Positions 35,703-44,342 of a stretch of 64,000 bases of DNA are shown one piece after another (the first letter of the stretch is position 1; every line of letters begins with the position of its first letter). Both the position numbers and the translations under genes were made by a program. The notes under the pieces were generated by a model. That model saw only the letters and a list, made by a program, of their open reading frames with translations. It was not told the origin of the DNA and made no database searches. The DNA is from Streptomyces sp. NRRL F-5126 (GTDB lineage Bacteria > Actinomycetota > Actinomycetes > Streptomycetales > Streptomycetaceae): contig NZ_JOFZ01000015.1 in the NCBI RefSeq assembly GCF_000721265.1, positions 124,001 to 188,000 of the forward strand, read 5' to 3'.

Positions 35703-37538
35703 TCAGGGCGCGGTGTACGCGGATCCTGCCCCCGCCGACGGCGGGGCGAACGGGACGACCGCCACTGTTACGTTGTCGTGGCCCCCGCCGTCCAGCGCGT
35801 GCCCGACCAGGACCTGCGCCGCGTGCAGCGGTCTTCCCGCCGCGTCGGCGGGCACCGCGCGTGCCATCTCCCGCACGCTCTCCGCGTAGTTCCACAGGCC
35901 GTCGGTGCAGACGATGACGACACCGGGCTGCTCGGGCTCGAACGAGGCGGTGTGCGGCTCCAGTTCGTACGAGTCCGCGCCGAGCCAGCCGGTGATCGCG
36001 TGGGCACGCTCGTCCGCGTACGCCTGCGCCTCGTTCATCAGCCCCGCGGCGACCATCTGCGCGGCCCACGAGTCGTCCTCCGTCAGCCGCGCGCCGGGCG
36101 TGGCACGGTCGTCGGGCACCCAGTAGGCGCGGCTGTCGCCGACCCAGCCGATGACGAGGAGTCCGCCGGTGGCGACGGCCCCGACGAACGTGCAGGCGGG
36201 CGCGTTGCGCCGACGCTGGGAATCGTGCTCCTGCGCGCCGTGTCCTTCGGCCGCCAGCGCGTTGACGGCGTGGGCGGCCGTGACGATCGCGTCGTGCATG
36301 GCCTGCTGGGGGTGCGTGCCGCGCGGCAGCGCCGCGAGGAGCGACTGGTTCGCGGCGGCCGACGCGGCGGCCGACGCCTCGTCGGGCCGCGCCGCCGACG
36401 ACACCCCGTCGCACACCACGGCGACGGTCGCGGGTGCGCCGTCCGCGACCGTCGCCGTCGACAGGGCGAAGGCGTCCTCGTTGCGGTGGTGGCGCAGGCC
36501 CCGGTCGCTGACGGCGGCGGCCGTGCCCGACTCCTGCTCCATGTGGTCGCGTTCGCGCGGCTGGGCGTGGCCGCAGCGCTCGCAGTAGCCGTCGGTGTCG
36601 ACCCGGCCGGCCCGACACGCCACGCAGACGGCACCCGGCACGGGTTGCACCCCGGCGGACGCGGGTCCGGGTGCGGCAGGCGCGGGTTGCGCCCCGGCGG
36701 GCGCGGGTCCGGGCCCCGCAGACACGGGTGACGCCCCGGCGGACGCGGGTGCCGAGGGCGGCGGTCCGGCAGGCCCTGCCTGCGCGGGTTGCGCCTCGGC
36801 GGGCGCGGGTCCGGGCCCCGCAGACACGGGTGATGCCCCGGCGGACGCGGGTCCAGATCCGGCAGGCGCGGGTTGCGCCCCGGCAGACCCGGGTGCCGGC
36901 GGCGGTCCGGCAGGCCCTGCCTGCGCGGATGACGCCCCGGCGGACGCGGGTCCAGATCCCGCAGGCGCGGCTTGCGCCCCGGCAGACGCGGGCCCGGATC
37001 CGGCAGGCGCGGGTTGCGCCCCGACGGGCGCGGGGCCGGATGCGGCAGGCGCGGGCGACGCCCCGGCGGGCGGTGCCTGCGCGGGCGGCGCTTCGGTGGG
37101 GGTGGGCTGCCGGGGGTCGGACGGGGCCGGCTCTGCCGGGTGCTGCGCCGCGTGCTCGGGCCCGGCCGGCCGGCCGCCGTGGCCGGCGGGGGCCGCGCCC
37201 CCGGGCGCGCCCGCGTACGGCCCGGCCTGCGGCGGCTCCAGCGTGAAGTCGCCCTCCTGCGCGGGGATGCGGTCACCCGGCGCGTCCCCGCCCGGCAGCT
37301 CGCCGGGCTCCCGTACGGCCGCACGCGCCGTGTCCGGCCGGACCGTCCTCGTCGCGCCTTCGGTCCCCGGCACGCTCAGCGCGACCGTCGGCACGTCCGT
37401 GCCGGCGCCGCGCGGCGGGGCGGCCGTCAGGTCGTAGCCGCAGGCGCCGCAGAACAGGTCACCGCGCTCGACCGGCTCGCCGCACTCCGGGTTGGGGCAG
37501 GGCGAGGGGCCGCTGTCCCGCTGGTGCTCGTGCGCCAT
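35703..37538 (-). CDS. PP2C-type Ser/Thr protein phosphatase with zinc ribbons
   Basis: 611 residues. An N-terminal zinc ribbon (CPNPECGEPVERGDLFCGACG) is followed by a long Pro/Ala/Gly repeat linker (about 95-300), a second ribbon (CVACRAGRVDTDGYCERCG) and the PP2C domain. All metal-site motifs are present: RNEDAFAL, VVCDGVSS, GWVGDSRAY, CTDGLW and GGHDNVTV. It should remove phosphate from PknG targets or PknG itself (inference from operon). ATG 37538 lies three bases after the pknG stop. The linker DNA is an internal repeat and may vary in length between strains. Confidence 0.92.
   Translation of the reverse strand: MAHEHQRDSGPSPCPNPECGEPVERGDLFCGACGYDLTAAPPRGAGTDVPTVALSVPGTEGATRTVRPDTARAAVREPGELPGGDAPGDRIPAQEGDFTLEPPQAGPYAGAPGGAAPAGHGGRPAGPEHAAQHPAEPAPSDPRQPTPTEAPPAQAPPAGASPAPAASGPAPVGAQPAPAGSGPASAGAQAAPAGSGPASAGASSAQAGPAGPPPAPGSAGAQPAPAGSGPASAGASPVSAGPGPAPAEAQPAQAGPAGPPPSAPASAGASPVSAGPGPAPAGAQPAPAAPGPASAGVQPVPGAVCVACRAGRVDTDGYCERCGHAQPRERDHMEQESGTAAAVSDRGLRHHRNEDAFALSTATVADGAPATVAVVCDGVSSAARPDEASAAASAAANQSLLAALPRGTHPQQAMHDAIVTAAHAVNALAAEGHGAQEHDSQRRRNAPACTFVGAVATGGLLVIGWVGDSRAYWVPDDRATPGARLTEDDSWAAQMVAAGLMNEAQAYADERAHAITGWLGADSYELEPHTASFEPEQPGVVIVCTDGLWNYAESVREMARAVPADAAGRPLHAAQVLVGHALDGGGHDNVTVAVVPFAPPSAGAGSAYTAP
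36640..37100. repeat. Degenerate Pro/Ala/Gly-coding repeats in the phosphatase linker
   Basis: Direct repeats in phase with the gene: a near-identical block of about 48 bp starts at 36703 and again at 36805 (102 bp = 34 codons apart), and another starts at 36761 and 36902 (141 bp = 47 codons). Repeat distances are multiples of three, so length changes would keep the frame. Confidence 0.8.
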
Positions 37539-37541
37539 CAA

Positions 37542-40100
37542 TCACACCCACGTCCGGGGGCGGAAGCGGTTGGCCCGCTCCACCAGTTCGATCCTCTCCT
37601 CGCCGCGCTGGGCGAGCCGGGCGAGTGCCCGGTACGAGCGCTCCAGTGCGAAGCGCAGGCTCCGCTCGTCGAGACGGCTGCCGAGCAGGGTCGTGGCGGC
37701 TGCTTCCTGAGGAGCTGTTGCCCGACCGCCCCGGCCCCCGGAGATTACCCAGTCGAGGGCCGTCCCGAGTACTTCGGTCGACAACCGCTGCCCGCGCACC
37801 GCGTCGAGGCCGAGCCTGCGCAACGCCTCCACCTGCACGGCGGCGGCCGCCAGGTCGGGCAGCAGCGGCTCGGAGGCGGCGCGTCGCCGAAGCCGCGCCC
37901 GTACGGCGGCGACGCGCGCGGCCGTGTAGTGGATGGACGCCTCGGGCACCGACTCGAGGGCCGCGACGGCGCCGGTCCTGTCGCCCGCCGCGAGCCGGAC
38001 GCGCGCGAGGCCGAAGGCCGCGCTCACATAGCTCGGGTCCGTCACCCACACGAGGTGGTAGTACTCCTCAGCGTTGTCGAACTGCCCCAGCACCTCGGCG
38101 CACAGGCCGAGCGCCAGCTTCGGCGCGGGCTCCCCGGGGAACGCGTCGTAGACCGCGTCGAACGCCATGGCGGCCGAGGGATGGTCGCCGGTGACGAGCC
38201 CCACGAGGCCGCGGTACCAGACGACACGCCACACGTCCGGGTGGCGGGCCCGCAGGTCCTCCAGGGCGGTGGTGGCCGCCGCGTGAACGCCGTGGTCCAG
38301 GTGGGCGCGCACCTCGCGCAGCCGCAGCTCCGTGGTCGCGCCCGGCTCGTGGCTCTCGGCCGCCCTGAGGGCGGCGATCAGCTCGTCGTACGCGGAGGAG
38401 GCGAGCAGCCCCGCGAGGAAGCCCGCATGGGGGTCGTGCGCGTCGATGCGCGGAACAGGCAGGGCGAGGGCCGCGGCCGGCACGTCGACGGGCAGGAGCC
38501 GCAGCGCGGACATCCCGCCGGAAGGCCCCGGCGCGGCGCCGTACGCCTCGGGGCTGCGCGGCACGGGCACGCGCGGCGCGGACGCGCCCTTGCCCCGGGC
38601 GCCGAGCAGCGAGACGTCGTCGTCGAGGTCGGCGAAGAGGCGGCCGTCCGTGACGCGCACCTCGGGCCCGAACACCGTCGACAGCGCGGGCCTCGGCCGT
38701 CCCGAGCCCAGCGCGACCACCTCGCGCAGCACGCCCGTCAGCTGCTCCGCCATCTCGTCGGCCGAGGCGAACCTGCGCGCGGGGTCGGGGTCCGTCGCGC
38801 GCACCAGGAGGCGGTAGAAGGACTCGTACCTGCGGAAGACCTCGATATGGGCGGGGTCGGGCAGCGAGTCCGCGAACACGGTGGTGTAGCCCTGGAAATC
38901 GAACGTCAGCACCGCGAGCGCGCGTGCCACCGTGTAGAGGTCGGACGCGACGGACGGGCCGAGTTCGGCGACCTCGGGCGCCTGGTAGCCCACCGTGCCG
39001 TAGGTGGGTGACACGTCGTCGTCCATCCGGCGGACGGCGCCCATGTCGATCAGCTTGAAGCGGTCCTCGCTCTGGATGGCGTTGTCGACCTTGAAGTCGC
39101 AGTACAGCAGGTGCCGGCTGTGCAGGTGGCCGAGCGCCTCGAGCGCCTCGATGCCGTAGGCGCACGCCTGCTCGACGGGCAGCGGGTCGCGCCTGCCGGT
39201 GTCCGCCTCGCGGCGGTCGTTGGCGATCTGCTTCAGCGACTTGCCGCCGACGTACTCCATGACGATGTAGCCGTCCATGGAGCCGGTGCGCCGGTCGAGG
39301 TGCTCGACGAAGTTGTAGATGCGGACGATGTTCGCGTGCTCGATCTCGGCGAGGAAGCGGCGCTCCGCCATGGCCGCCGCCATCGCGTCCGCGTCGCCCG
39401 TGTCGAGCAGGCCCTTGAGGACGACCCAGCGGCCGTCCACCGCGAGGTCGACGGCCAGGTAGACCCAGCCGAGGCCGCCGTGGGCGAGGCACCCCGCGAT
39501 CTCGTACTGGTCGTGCACCACGTCGCCCTCGCCGAGCTTCGGCACGAAGGAGTAGGGGTGGCCGCACTTGGTGCAGTACCCCTCGGTGCGGCCCGGCCGG
39601 CCGCCGCGCGAACGGCCCACCGGCGCGCCGCAGTCGGAGCGCGAGCAGAACCGCTTGCGCTCGGGCACCTCCGCGTGGACCATCACCGCCTCGCGCGGGT
39701 CGGGCTTCGGCACGTCCGGGACGGAGACGAGCCCCGCGCCGAGCCTGCCGCGCCCCGACGACGACTCCGAGGACCCGGAGCTGCGCACGGACACCGACGC
39801 GGCGGAGGTGGCCACGCCGCGTTCCCGCGTCAGCCGCCCTGAGACGGAGCGCCGCGACGCGGGCGAGCGCGACGGCGCCGAGTGCGACGGTGGGGAAGAG
39901 GGCGACGTCGACGAGGCCGTCGACGAACGTCCCTTCCGGCCGGCGGCCAGCCCCGTCGGCGGCGAGGAGATGGCGCCGTCGGGACCGACGACGGGCGCGA
40001 GTCCGCACATGTCGCAGTACAGCTCTCCGTCGCCGACGTCCTCGTACGCGCCCTCGCAGTCGGGGCGCTGGCACGGCGCCATGCGTGCGGGGCCCGTCAT
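37542..40100 (-). CDS. pknG: Serine/threonine protein kinase PknG
   Basis: 852 residues in the PknG order: N-terminal ribbon (C10, C15, C29, C32), disordered Ser-rich stretch, rubredoxin-like domain (C152, C157, C176, C179), kinase domain, C-terminal TPR-like helices. Kinase motifs: glycine loop 206-213, catalytic Lys229 (VVLKGL), D335-x-K337 with Asn340 (CDFKVDN), DMG at 352-354, GTVGYQAPE. The HRD motif is YCD, as is usual for PknG. In mycobacteria it controls glutamate metabolism. The ATG overlaps the TGA of the upstream coiled-coil gene, and the stop lies three bases before the phosphatase. Confidence 0.95.
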   Translation of the reverse strand: MTGPARMAPCQRPDCEGAYEDVGDGELYCDMCGLAPVVGPDGAISSPPTGLAAGRKGRSSTASSTSPSSPPSHSAPSRSPASRRSVSGRLTRERGVATSAASVSVRSSGSSESSSGRGRLGAGLVSVPDVPKPDPREAVMVHAEVPERKRFCSRSDCGAPVGRSRGGRPGRTEGYCTKCGHPYSFVPKLGEGDVVHDQYEIAGCLAHGGLGWVYLAVDLAVDGRWVVLKGLLDTGDADAMAAAMAERRFLAEIEHANIVRIYNFVEHLDRRTGSMDGYIVMEYVGGKSLKQIANDRREADTGRRDPLPVEQACAYGIEALEALGHLHSRHLLYCDFKVDNAIQSEDRFKLIDMGAVRRMDDDVSPTYGTVGYQAPEVAELGPSVASDLYTVARALAVLTFDFQGYTTVFADSLPDPAHIEVFRRYESFYRLLVRATDPDPARRFASADEMAEQLTGVLREVVALGSGRPRPALSTVFGPEVRVTDGRLFADLDDDVSLLGARGKGASAPRVPVPRSPEAYGAAPGPSGGMSALRLLPVDVPAAALALPVPRIDAHDPHAGFLAGLLASSAYDELIAALRAAESHEPGATTELRLREVRAHLDHGVHAAATTALEDLRARHPDVWRVVWYRGLVGLVTGDHPSAAMAFDAVYDAFPGEPAPKLALGLCAEVLGQFDNAEEYYHLVWVTDPSYVSAAFGLARVRLAAGDRTGAVAALESVPEASIHYTAARVAAVRARLRRRAASEPLLPDLAAAAVQVEALRRLGLDAVRGQRLSTEVLGTALDWVISGGRGGRATAPQEAAATTLLGSRLDERSLRFALERSYRALARLAQRGEERIELVERANRFRPRTWV

Positions 40101-41374
40101 GCGCCGCTCCCACGGTCGAGCAGCTCGGCGGCCAACCGCTGGTAGCGCAGCACGGCCTGCTCCGCGACCCGCAGGTCGCACGGCGCGCTCCACAGCATCC
40201 GGCGCGCCGCGTCGTAGCGCTCGGTGAGGAACGGGTCCCCCGCGAGGCCGAGACGTGACACTTTCGCCCGGTACGCGTCGAGCCTGCCGCGCAGCTCGGC
40301 GCGGACCGCGAGCGGCGCCGTCACGGCCGTCAACGACTCGCGCGCCTTGAGCAGTTCGTCCTCGGCTTCCCTTTCCAGCGAGTCGAGCAGCGGGGACAGC
40401 CGGTGCCACTGCGCGTTCCTGCGGTACCCGGCGGCCGTGGCCAGCCGCTCGTGCAGGACGGCGGAAGGACCGCTGACGGCCGGCACCTCCGTGGCGGCGA
40501 TCTTCGCGAGTACCTCGCCGCGTGCCGCGCGCGCCTCGTCGAGCGTGCGGTCGGCACGCGAGATGACGTCGCGCAGCCGCAGCAGGCGGTCCTCCGCGTC
40601 CTTGCGCACCTCAAGGACCGCCTCGATCTCCCGCCGTACGTCCTCCAGGGCGCGGGCCGCCCTGTCGTAGCGACCGGTGTCGGGCGCGCCGCCGCCCGGT
40701 GCCGAACTGCCGCGCGCCGGGCGCCAGTAGGCGAGCGGGTCGGAGACGACCTCGGCGCGCAGCGTGGCCAGCTCGTCCGTGATGTCGTCGAGGTCGTCGC
40801 CCGCCGGGTGCTGGCCGGGCCGCACCCCGGCCGAGTTCGCGAGCGAGCGGGTGCGGCGCAGTTCGGCGGCGAGCAGGTCGATCCTGGCGGGGAGCGCGGA
40901 CCAGACGGCGTCGGCCGCCACGATCGTGTCGAGCGACGTCGCGTACAGGTCGTTCATCCGGTCCACGAGCTGTGCGAGGGTGAACCGCTCGGCGGGCCTG
41001 TCACCGACGGCACCGACCGCGACGGAGGCGCCGCGCAGCCGGTCCGTCAGCGACACCAGTTCGTCCCGCGAGGGCGAGCGGCGCCTTGCGCGCACTTCGA
41101 GTGCGGCGTCGAGCTCCTTGGTGTACGCGTCGTAGTACGTCCACAGCTCGGTGATCGACGCTTCCGTAGCGGCCCAGCGGCTCTTGGTGACGCCGGTGAG
41201 CTCGGCGCCTTCGAGCAGCCTGCGCCCCGCGTGGTCCTGGAGCGAGAGCAGTGACGTCTCGATCGCCTCGTGCTCGGCCCGCATGCGCGCGAGGGCGCGG
41301 TCCGCCTCGTCCCGGTCGAACACCGGTCCTGGCGGTGTCCCCGCAGGGTCGGGGAAGGAGCCCGTGGCGCCCAT
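40097..41374 (-). CDS. Coiled-coil protein of the pknG operon
   Basis: 425 residues, almost wholly alpha-helical by composition, with long heptad-like stretches (EADRALARMRAEHEAIETSLLS; LEDVRREIEAVLEVRKDAEDRLL). No membrane segment, no catalytic motif and no recognised family. It lies between the GlnH-like gene (66-bp gap) and pknG (ATGA overlap), so its dose is tied to the kinase. A cytoplasmic connector between the membrane sensor and PknG, or a kinase substrate, is plausible but not shown. The mycobacterial operon glnX-glnH-pknG has no such gene, as I recall it. Confidence 0.8.
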   Translation of the reverse strand: MGATGSFPDPAGTPPGPVFDRDEADRALARMRAEHEAIETSLLSLQDHAGRRLLEGAELTGVTKSRWAATEASITELWTYYDAYTKELDAALEVRARRRSPSRDELVSLTDRLRGASVAVGAVGDRPAERFTLAQLVDRMNDLYATSLDTIVAADAVWSALPARIDLLAAELRRTRSLANSAGVRPGQHPAGDDLDDITDELATLRAEVVSDPLAYWRPARGSSAPGGGAPDTGRYDRAARALEDVRREIEAVLEVRKDAEDRLLRLRDVISRADRTLDEARAARGEVLAKIAATEVPAVSGPSAVLHERLATAAGYRRNAQWHRLSPLLDSLEREAEDELLKARESLTAVTAPLAVRAELRGRLDAYRAKVSRLGLAGDPFLTERYDAARRMLWSAPCDLRVAEQAVLRYQRLAAELLDRGSGA

Positions 41375-41440
41375 CGATCACCTCTCCGCTGTTGCCGGCA
41401 CCCGACGCCGTGCCGGCTCCTGTCACCGTGCCGCTCCCGC

Positions 41441-42538
41441 TCATGGACCGGGCAGGTAGCGCGGCGCGGGCGGGCCCGTCGTCGGCCCGAGTTCGGCCTT
41501 CAGCCACTTGTCGTACGACTTCTGCCAGGCGCTGTCCGCTCCTCCTGAACGGTACTGCTCCAGTACGTAGTTGATCCTGGCGACCAGGTCGTCGGCACCC
41601 CGCCTGGCCGCGACACCGTAGTACTCCGTCGTGAACGGCTTTCCCTTCAGCTCCACCGCCGGGTCCTGCGCGGCCTGCGCGGCGGCCAGCGCGTTGTCCG
41701 TGATGACCGCGTCGACGAGCCCCAGTTGGAGCCTGACCAGGCAGTCGAGCTGGTTGGGCACGCTGAGGTCGTCGACGTCCACATGATCGGGGTTGTGGCC
41801 CACGTTCCGGCTCGCATCCCAGAAATACGCCCCGTAGGGGTTGTCCTTCTCCAGTTCCTGGACGCCCGTCGAACCCGTGGCGGTGCAGACGCGCTTGTGC
41901 GCGAGCGTCCTGTTGTAACCGGTGATCGTGGAGGAGCGCGGGGCGAGCACCTGCTGGCCCGCCGTGAAGTAGGCGGTGGAGAACTCGGCCTCCTTGAGAC
42001 GGTCGCAGGAGATCGTCATCGTCCTGACGACTATGTCGACCGAGCCGTTGGCGAGCTCCGTGGTCCGCTCCTTCGTGGAGACGGGCTTGAAGGTGATGGC
42101 GTCCGCGTCGCCGAAGATGCTCTTGGCGATGGCGTGCGCGAGGTCGATGTCGAAGCCCTCGAAGGCGTCGGTGGCCGGGTTGAGATAGCCCCACCGGTAG
42201 CTGTTCTGGTCGACGCCGACGATCAGTTTCCGCTCGTCGCCCTTGCGCCCGAGCATCTTGTCGATGGTGCGGCCGCTGCCGCTCGACGGGGGCAGGCTGG
42301 CCTCGGCGGGCCTGCCCGTGGACGGGCATGGGGCCTTTGTGCCCGCGTCCGCGCTCTCGCGTGCGGCTGCCTCGACCCGGTGGACGGGTGGCCCGGCGGA
42401 CCGGCCCGCGGACCCGGTGCCGTGCTGGGACAGGGGTACGAGGGTGAGCGCGGCGGTCACGGCGCAGGCGGCGCCCATGGCCGTGACGCCGCCCCAGCCG
42501 CGGAGCCTTCCGGACAGCCTGCCGGACGCGTGACCCAT
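41441..42538 (-). CDS. glnH: GlnH-like periplasmic amino-acid-binding protein
   Basis: 365 residues. A solute-binding family 3 domain starts at about residue 110 (KLIVGVDQNSYRWGYLNP, then FEGFDIDLAHAIAKSIFG, with DIVVRTMTISCDR and LVDAVITDN later). In mycobacteria GlnH binds aspartate/glutamate outside the membrane and signals through GlnX to PknG. Here the N-terminal hydrophobic stretch (AACAVTAALTLVPLSQHG) has no lipobox cysteine at its end, so the protein is probably secreted or anchored by an uncleaved helix, not lipidated. It starts 11 bp after the GlnX-like gene. Confidence 0.88.
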   Translation of the reverse strand: MGHASGRLSGRLRGWGGVTAMGAACAVTAALTLVPLSQHGTGSAGRSAGPPVHRVEAAARESADAGTKAPCPSTGRPAEASLPPSSGSGRTIDKMLGRKGDERKLIVGVDQNSYRWGYLNPATDAFEGFDIDLAHAIAKSIFGDADAITFKPVSTKERTTELANGSVDIVVRTMTISCDRLKEAEFSTAYFTAGQQVLAPRSSTITGYNRTLAHKRVCTATGSTGVQELEKDNPYGAYFWDASRNVGHNPDHVDVDDLSVPNQLDCLVRLQLGLVDAVITDNALAAAQAAQDPAVELKGKPFTTEYYGVAARRGADDLVARINYVLEQYRSGGADSAWQKSYDKWLKAELGPTTGPPAPRYLPGP

Positions 42539-42549
42539 GGCCGCCCCTC

Positions 42550-43956
42550 TCACCGGTACTCCGAAAGCCTGCGGCCCACGCCGAGGATGGCGCTCACCGC
42601 CGCGAGCACGGCGAGCACGGCCGCGCCGAGCCAGAGCCACGCGAGCGCGCCGCGGCCGTTCTTCGCGGAGGCCGTGAACTCGTCCTGCTCGTGCGCGATG
42701 GCCGTGGTGAGCGCGGTGTTGACGCGCGCGAACGCCTGCTCGCTGGTCTGCCCGCGGCCGTTGACCTCCTTGCGCGCACGGGCGAACTCGCCGTCCGCAC
42801 TGGCCCTGCTGCCCGCCGCGTGGCGCTCCCGCCACGTGGTGACGGCGTCGATGGCGGCGAGCACGGGCCTGCGGCCGGCGGCGTCGTCCGCGAGCTCTCG
42901 GGCGCCGTCGAGGTCGGCCCACAGCTTCGCCGTCTTGGCGCCGAAGTCGACCTCGTACAGGTCGGTCCTGCCGTCGGCGGCGACGACGGAGCCGCGCGAG
43001 ATCAGCGTCAGGTTCTCGTCGGCGCGCGCCTTCAGGGCGTTGACGCGGGCGTCGTTGAGCACGATCAGCGACTGCTGGCCGTCGCGGTCGGCCCTGTGCA
43101 GGCCGATGTCACCCGCCGTCTGGGCCGCGACGAGCCACAGCATTACGGCCGTGCAGGCGACGGTCGCGCAGAGCATTCCGCGGTTGAACACCCGGTTCGT
43201 CATGCGGTAGTTGCGGTACTGCGCGGCGGCGAGGAGCAGGAGCGCGAGTATGCCGAGCGCGACGGCCGCGCGGGGCCAGGTGCGCGCGCTGCCCGAGTCC
43301 GCGTTCAGCCGGGCGCTCTGCGCGGTGTAGAGGTCCTCCGCGGCCGGGAGGATGCCGTCGGAGCCGGCCATCCGCTCGTTGGCGTAGCGCAGGTAGGCGC
43401 CGCCGAGCGGGAGGTCGCGGCGGTTGGCCGCGCGCGCCCGCTCGATGAGGCCGGTGTACACGGGGAGCCGGCCGTTGATACGGGCGATGAGGCCGGCCGA
43501 GCGGCTGCCGGGCGCCACGTTCTCCGCGAGGCCGGAAAGCAGCGTCGCGGCGCGCGCGATGTCGCCGCGGTACGCGCTCTGCACGTCGGACGGCTCGGTG
43601 GGTCCCGCGAGGAAGCCGGTGGCCGCCTGCGTGTCGGCGTCGGCGAGCGCGTCGTACAGGTCGGCGGTGTCCTTGACGGTCTGCCCGCGGCCCACCACGT
43701 CGTCCGCGGAGGCGTACCGGTCCGAGCCCTGCCACGCGGTGACGGCGCCGAAGACGACCACGGCGAGCGCGAGCGCCGCGCCGATGAGGCGGAGCCTGCC
43801 GGGCTCCGTGCGTGCCGCGTGCCGCAGCCGCTCGGCGCCCTCGCGCCACGCCTTCCGGCGTCCCTCGTCCGGCGCGCCCGCCTGCGGCGGCCCTTGCGGG
43901 CGCGCGGGTACGGGAGCGGGCGAGCGCGTCTCGCGCACGTTCGGCGGATGGGTCAC
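42550..43956 (-). CDS. glnX: GlnX-like four-helix membrane sensor
   Basis: 468 residues. Four predicted membrane helices (about 56-75, 229-246, 261-280, 437-460). These enclose two outer, wholly helical segments, 77-225 and 281-435, that look like duplicated four-helix sensor bundles. The N-terminal 50 residues and the loop 247-260 face the cytoplasm. No kinase or HAMP domain. By position (first gene, before glnH and pknG) and layout it matches GlnX, the transducer between GlnH and PknG. GTG start at 43956. No direct sequence comparison could be run, so the symbol rests on context and topology. Confidence 0.78.
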   Translation of the reverse strand: MTHPPNVRETRSPAPVPARPQGPPQAGAPDEGRRKAWREGAERLRHAARTEPGRLRLIGAALALAVVVFGAVTAWQGSDRYASADDVVGRGQTVKDTADLYDALADADTQAATGFLAGPTEPSDVQSAYRGDIARAATLLSGLAENVAPGSRSAGLIARINGRLPVYTGLIERARAANRRDLPLGGAYLRYANERMAGSDGILPAAEDLYTAQSARLNADSGSARTWPRAAVALGILALLLLAAAQYRNYRMTNRVFNRGMLCATVACTAVMLWLVAAQTAGDIGLHRADRDGQQSLIVLNDARVNALKARADENLTLISRGSVVAADGRTDLYEVDFGAKTAKLWADLDGARELADDAAGRRPVLAAIDAVTTWRERHAAGSRASADGEFARARKEVNGRGQTSEQAFARVNTALTTAIAHEQDEFTASAKNGRGALAWLWLGAAVLAVLAAVSAILGVGRRLSEYR

Positions 43957-43972
43957 TCGACCTCCCCCTCAG

Positions 43973-44025
43973 GTCGTGACGTCGGTGTACGGGCCCCGCA
44001 CGTCGTGACGTGGGCGTACGGGCCC
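43973..44025. repeat. Imperfect 24-bp direct repeat upstream of glnX
   Basis: Copies at 43973-43996 and 44002-44025 differ at two positions and start 29 bp apart. They begin 17 bp upstream of the glnX GTG, so they may be operator sites or part of the leader. Confidence 0.75.
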
Positions 44026-44284
44026 TGGTCTCGGCGCGGCTTCGGCGTCTGCCCGGCGTTCGGTCGCGATCTTGCCCGCCCGGCGTCCGGTGAAGCGTAC
44101 GGCACCCTCCCGTAGTTGGATACGCCGTCGGGCGCCGGGTGGTTCCCCTCCGCGCCGGGGCCGGTAGCGGCACGGATGCGGAGCGTCCGCTACCGGGTGC
44201 GGCGCGGTCGATTTCCGGTCACGATCTCGTCACTTCCTTCTGCAAGCGTTTTCTCCCGGCGCTCATCCTGACAGCATCCGAATC

Positions 44285-44323
44285 GGCGTTCGGGGGAACG
44301 CCGTGGAACATCAGGGGAACGCC
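44285..44323. promoter_or_regulatory. Phased GGAAC elements upstream of the FtsX permease gene
   Basis: GGCGTTC-GGGG-GAACGCC forms an inverted repeat at 44285-44302. GGGGAACGCC occurs at 44293-44302 and 44314-44323, and GGAAC at 44295, 44305 and 44316, about one helical turn apart. Looks like a response-regulator or ECF-type site; the binder is unknown. Confidence 0.5.
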
Positions 44324-44342
44324 GGGGGCGCAGGGGGCCTCC

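Larger units (their letters stand above)
43957..44342. other. Divergent control region between the pknG operon and an ABC transporter operon
   Basis: 386 bp without a supported gene. It holds a 24-bp direct repeat near glnX (43973-44025) and, near the permease start, a cluster of GGAAC elements with an inverted repeat (44285-44323). An open frame extends upstream of the permease through this region from 44139, but the ribosome site supports the later GTG. Confidence 0.6.

Noticed and set aside
44139..44342. Upstream extension of the first FtsX permease
   Set aside because: AGGGGG with proper spacing favours GTG 44343, and the extension contains regulatory-looking repeats.
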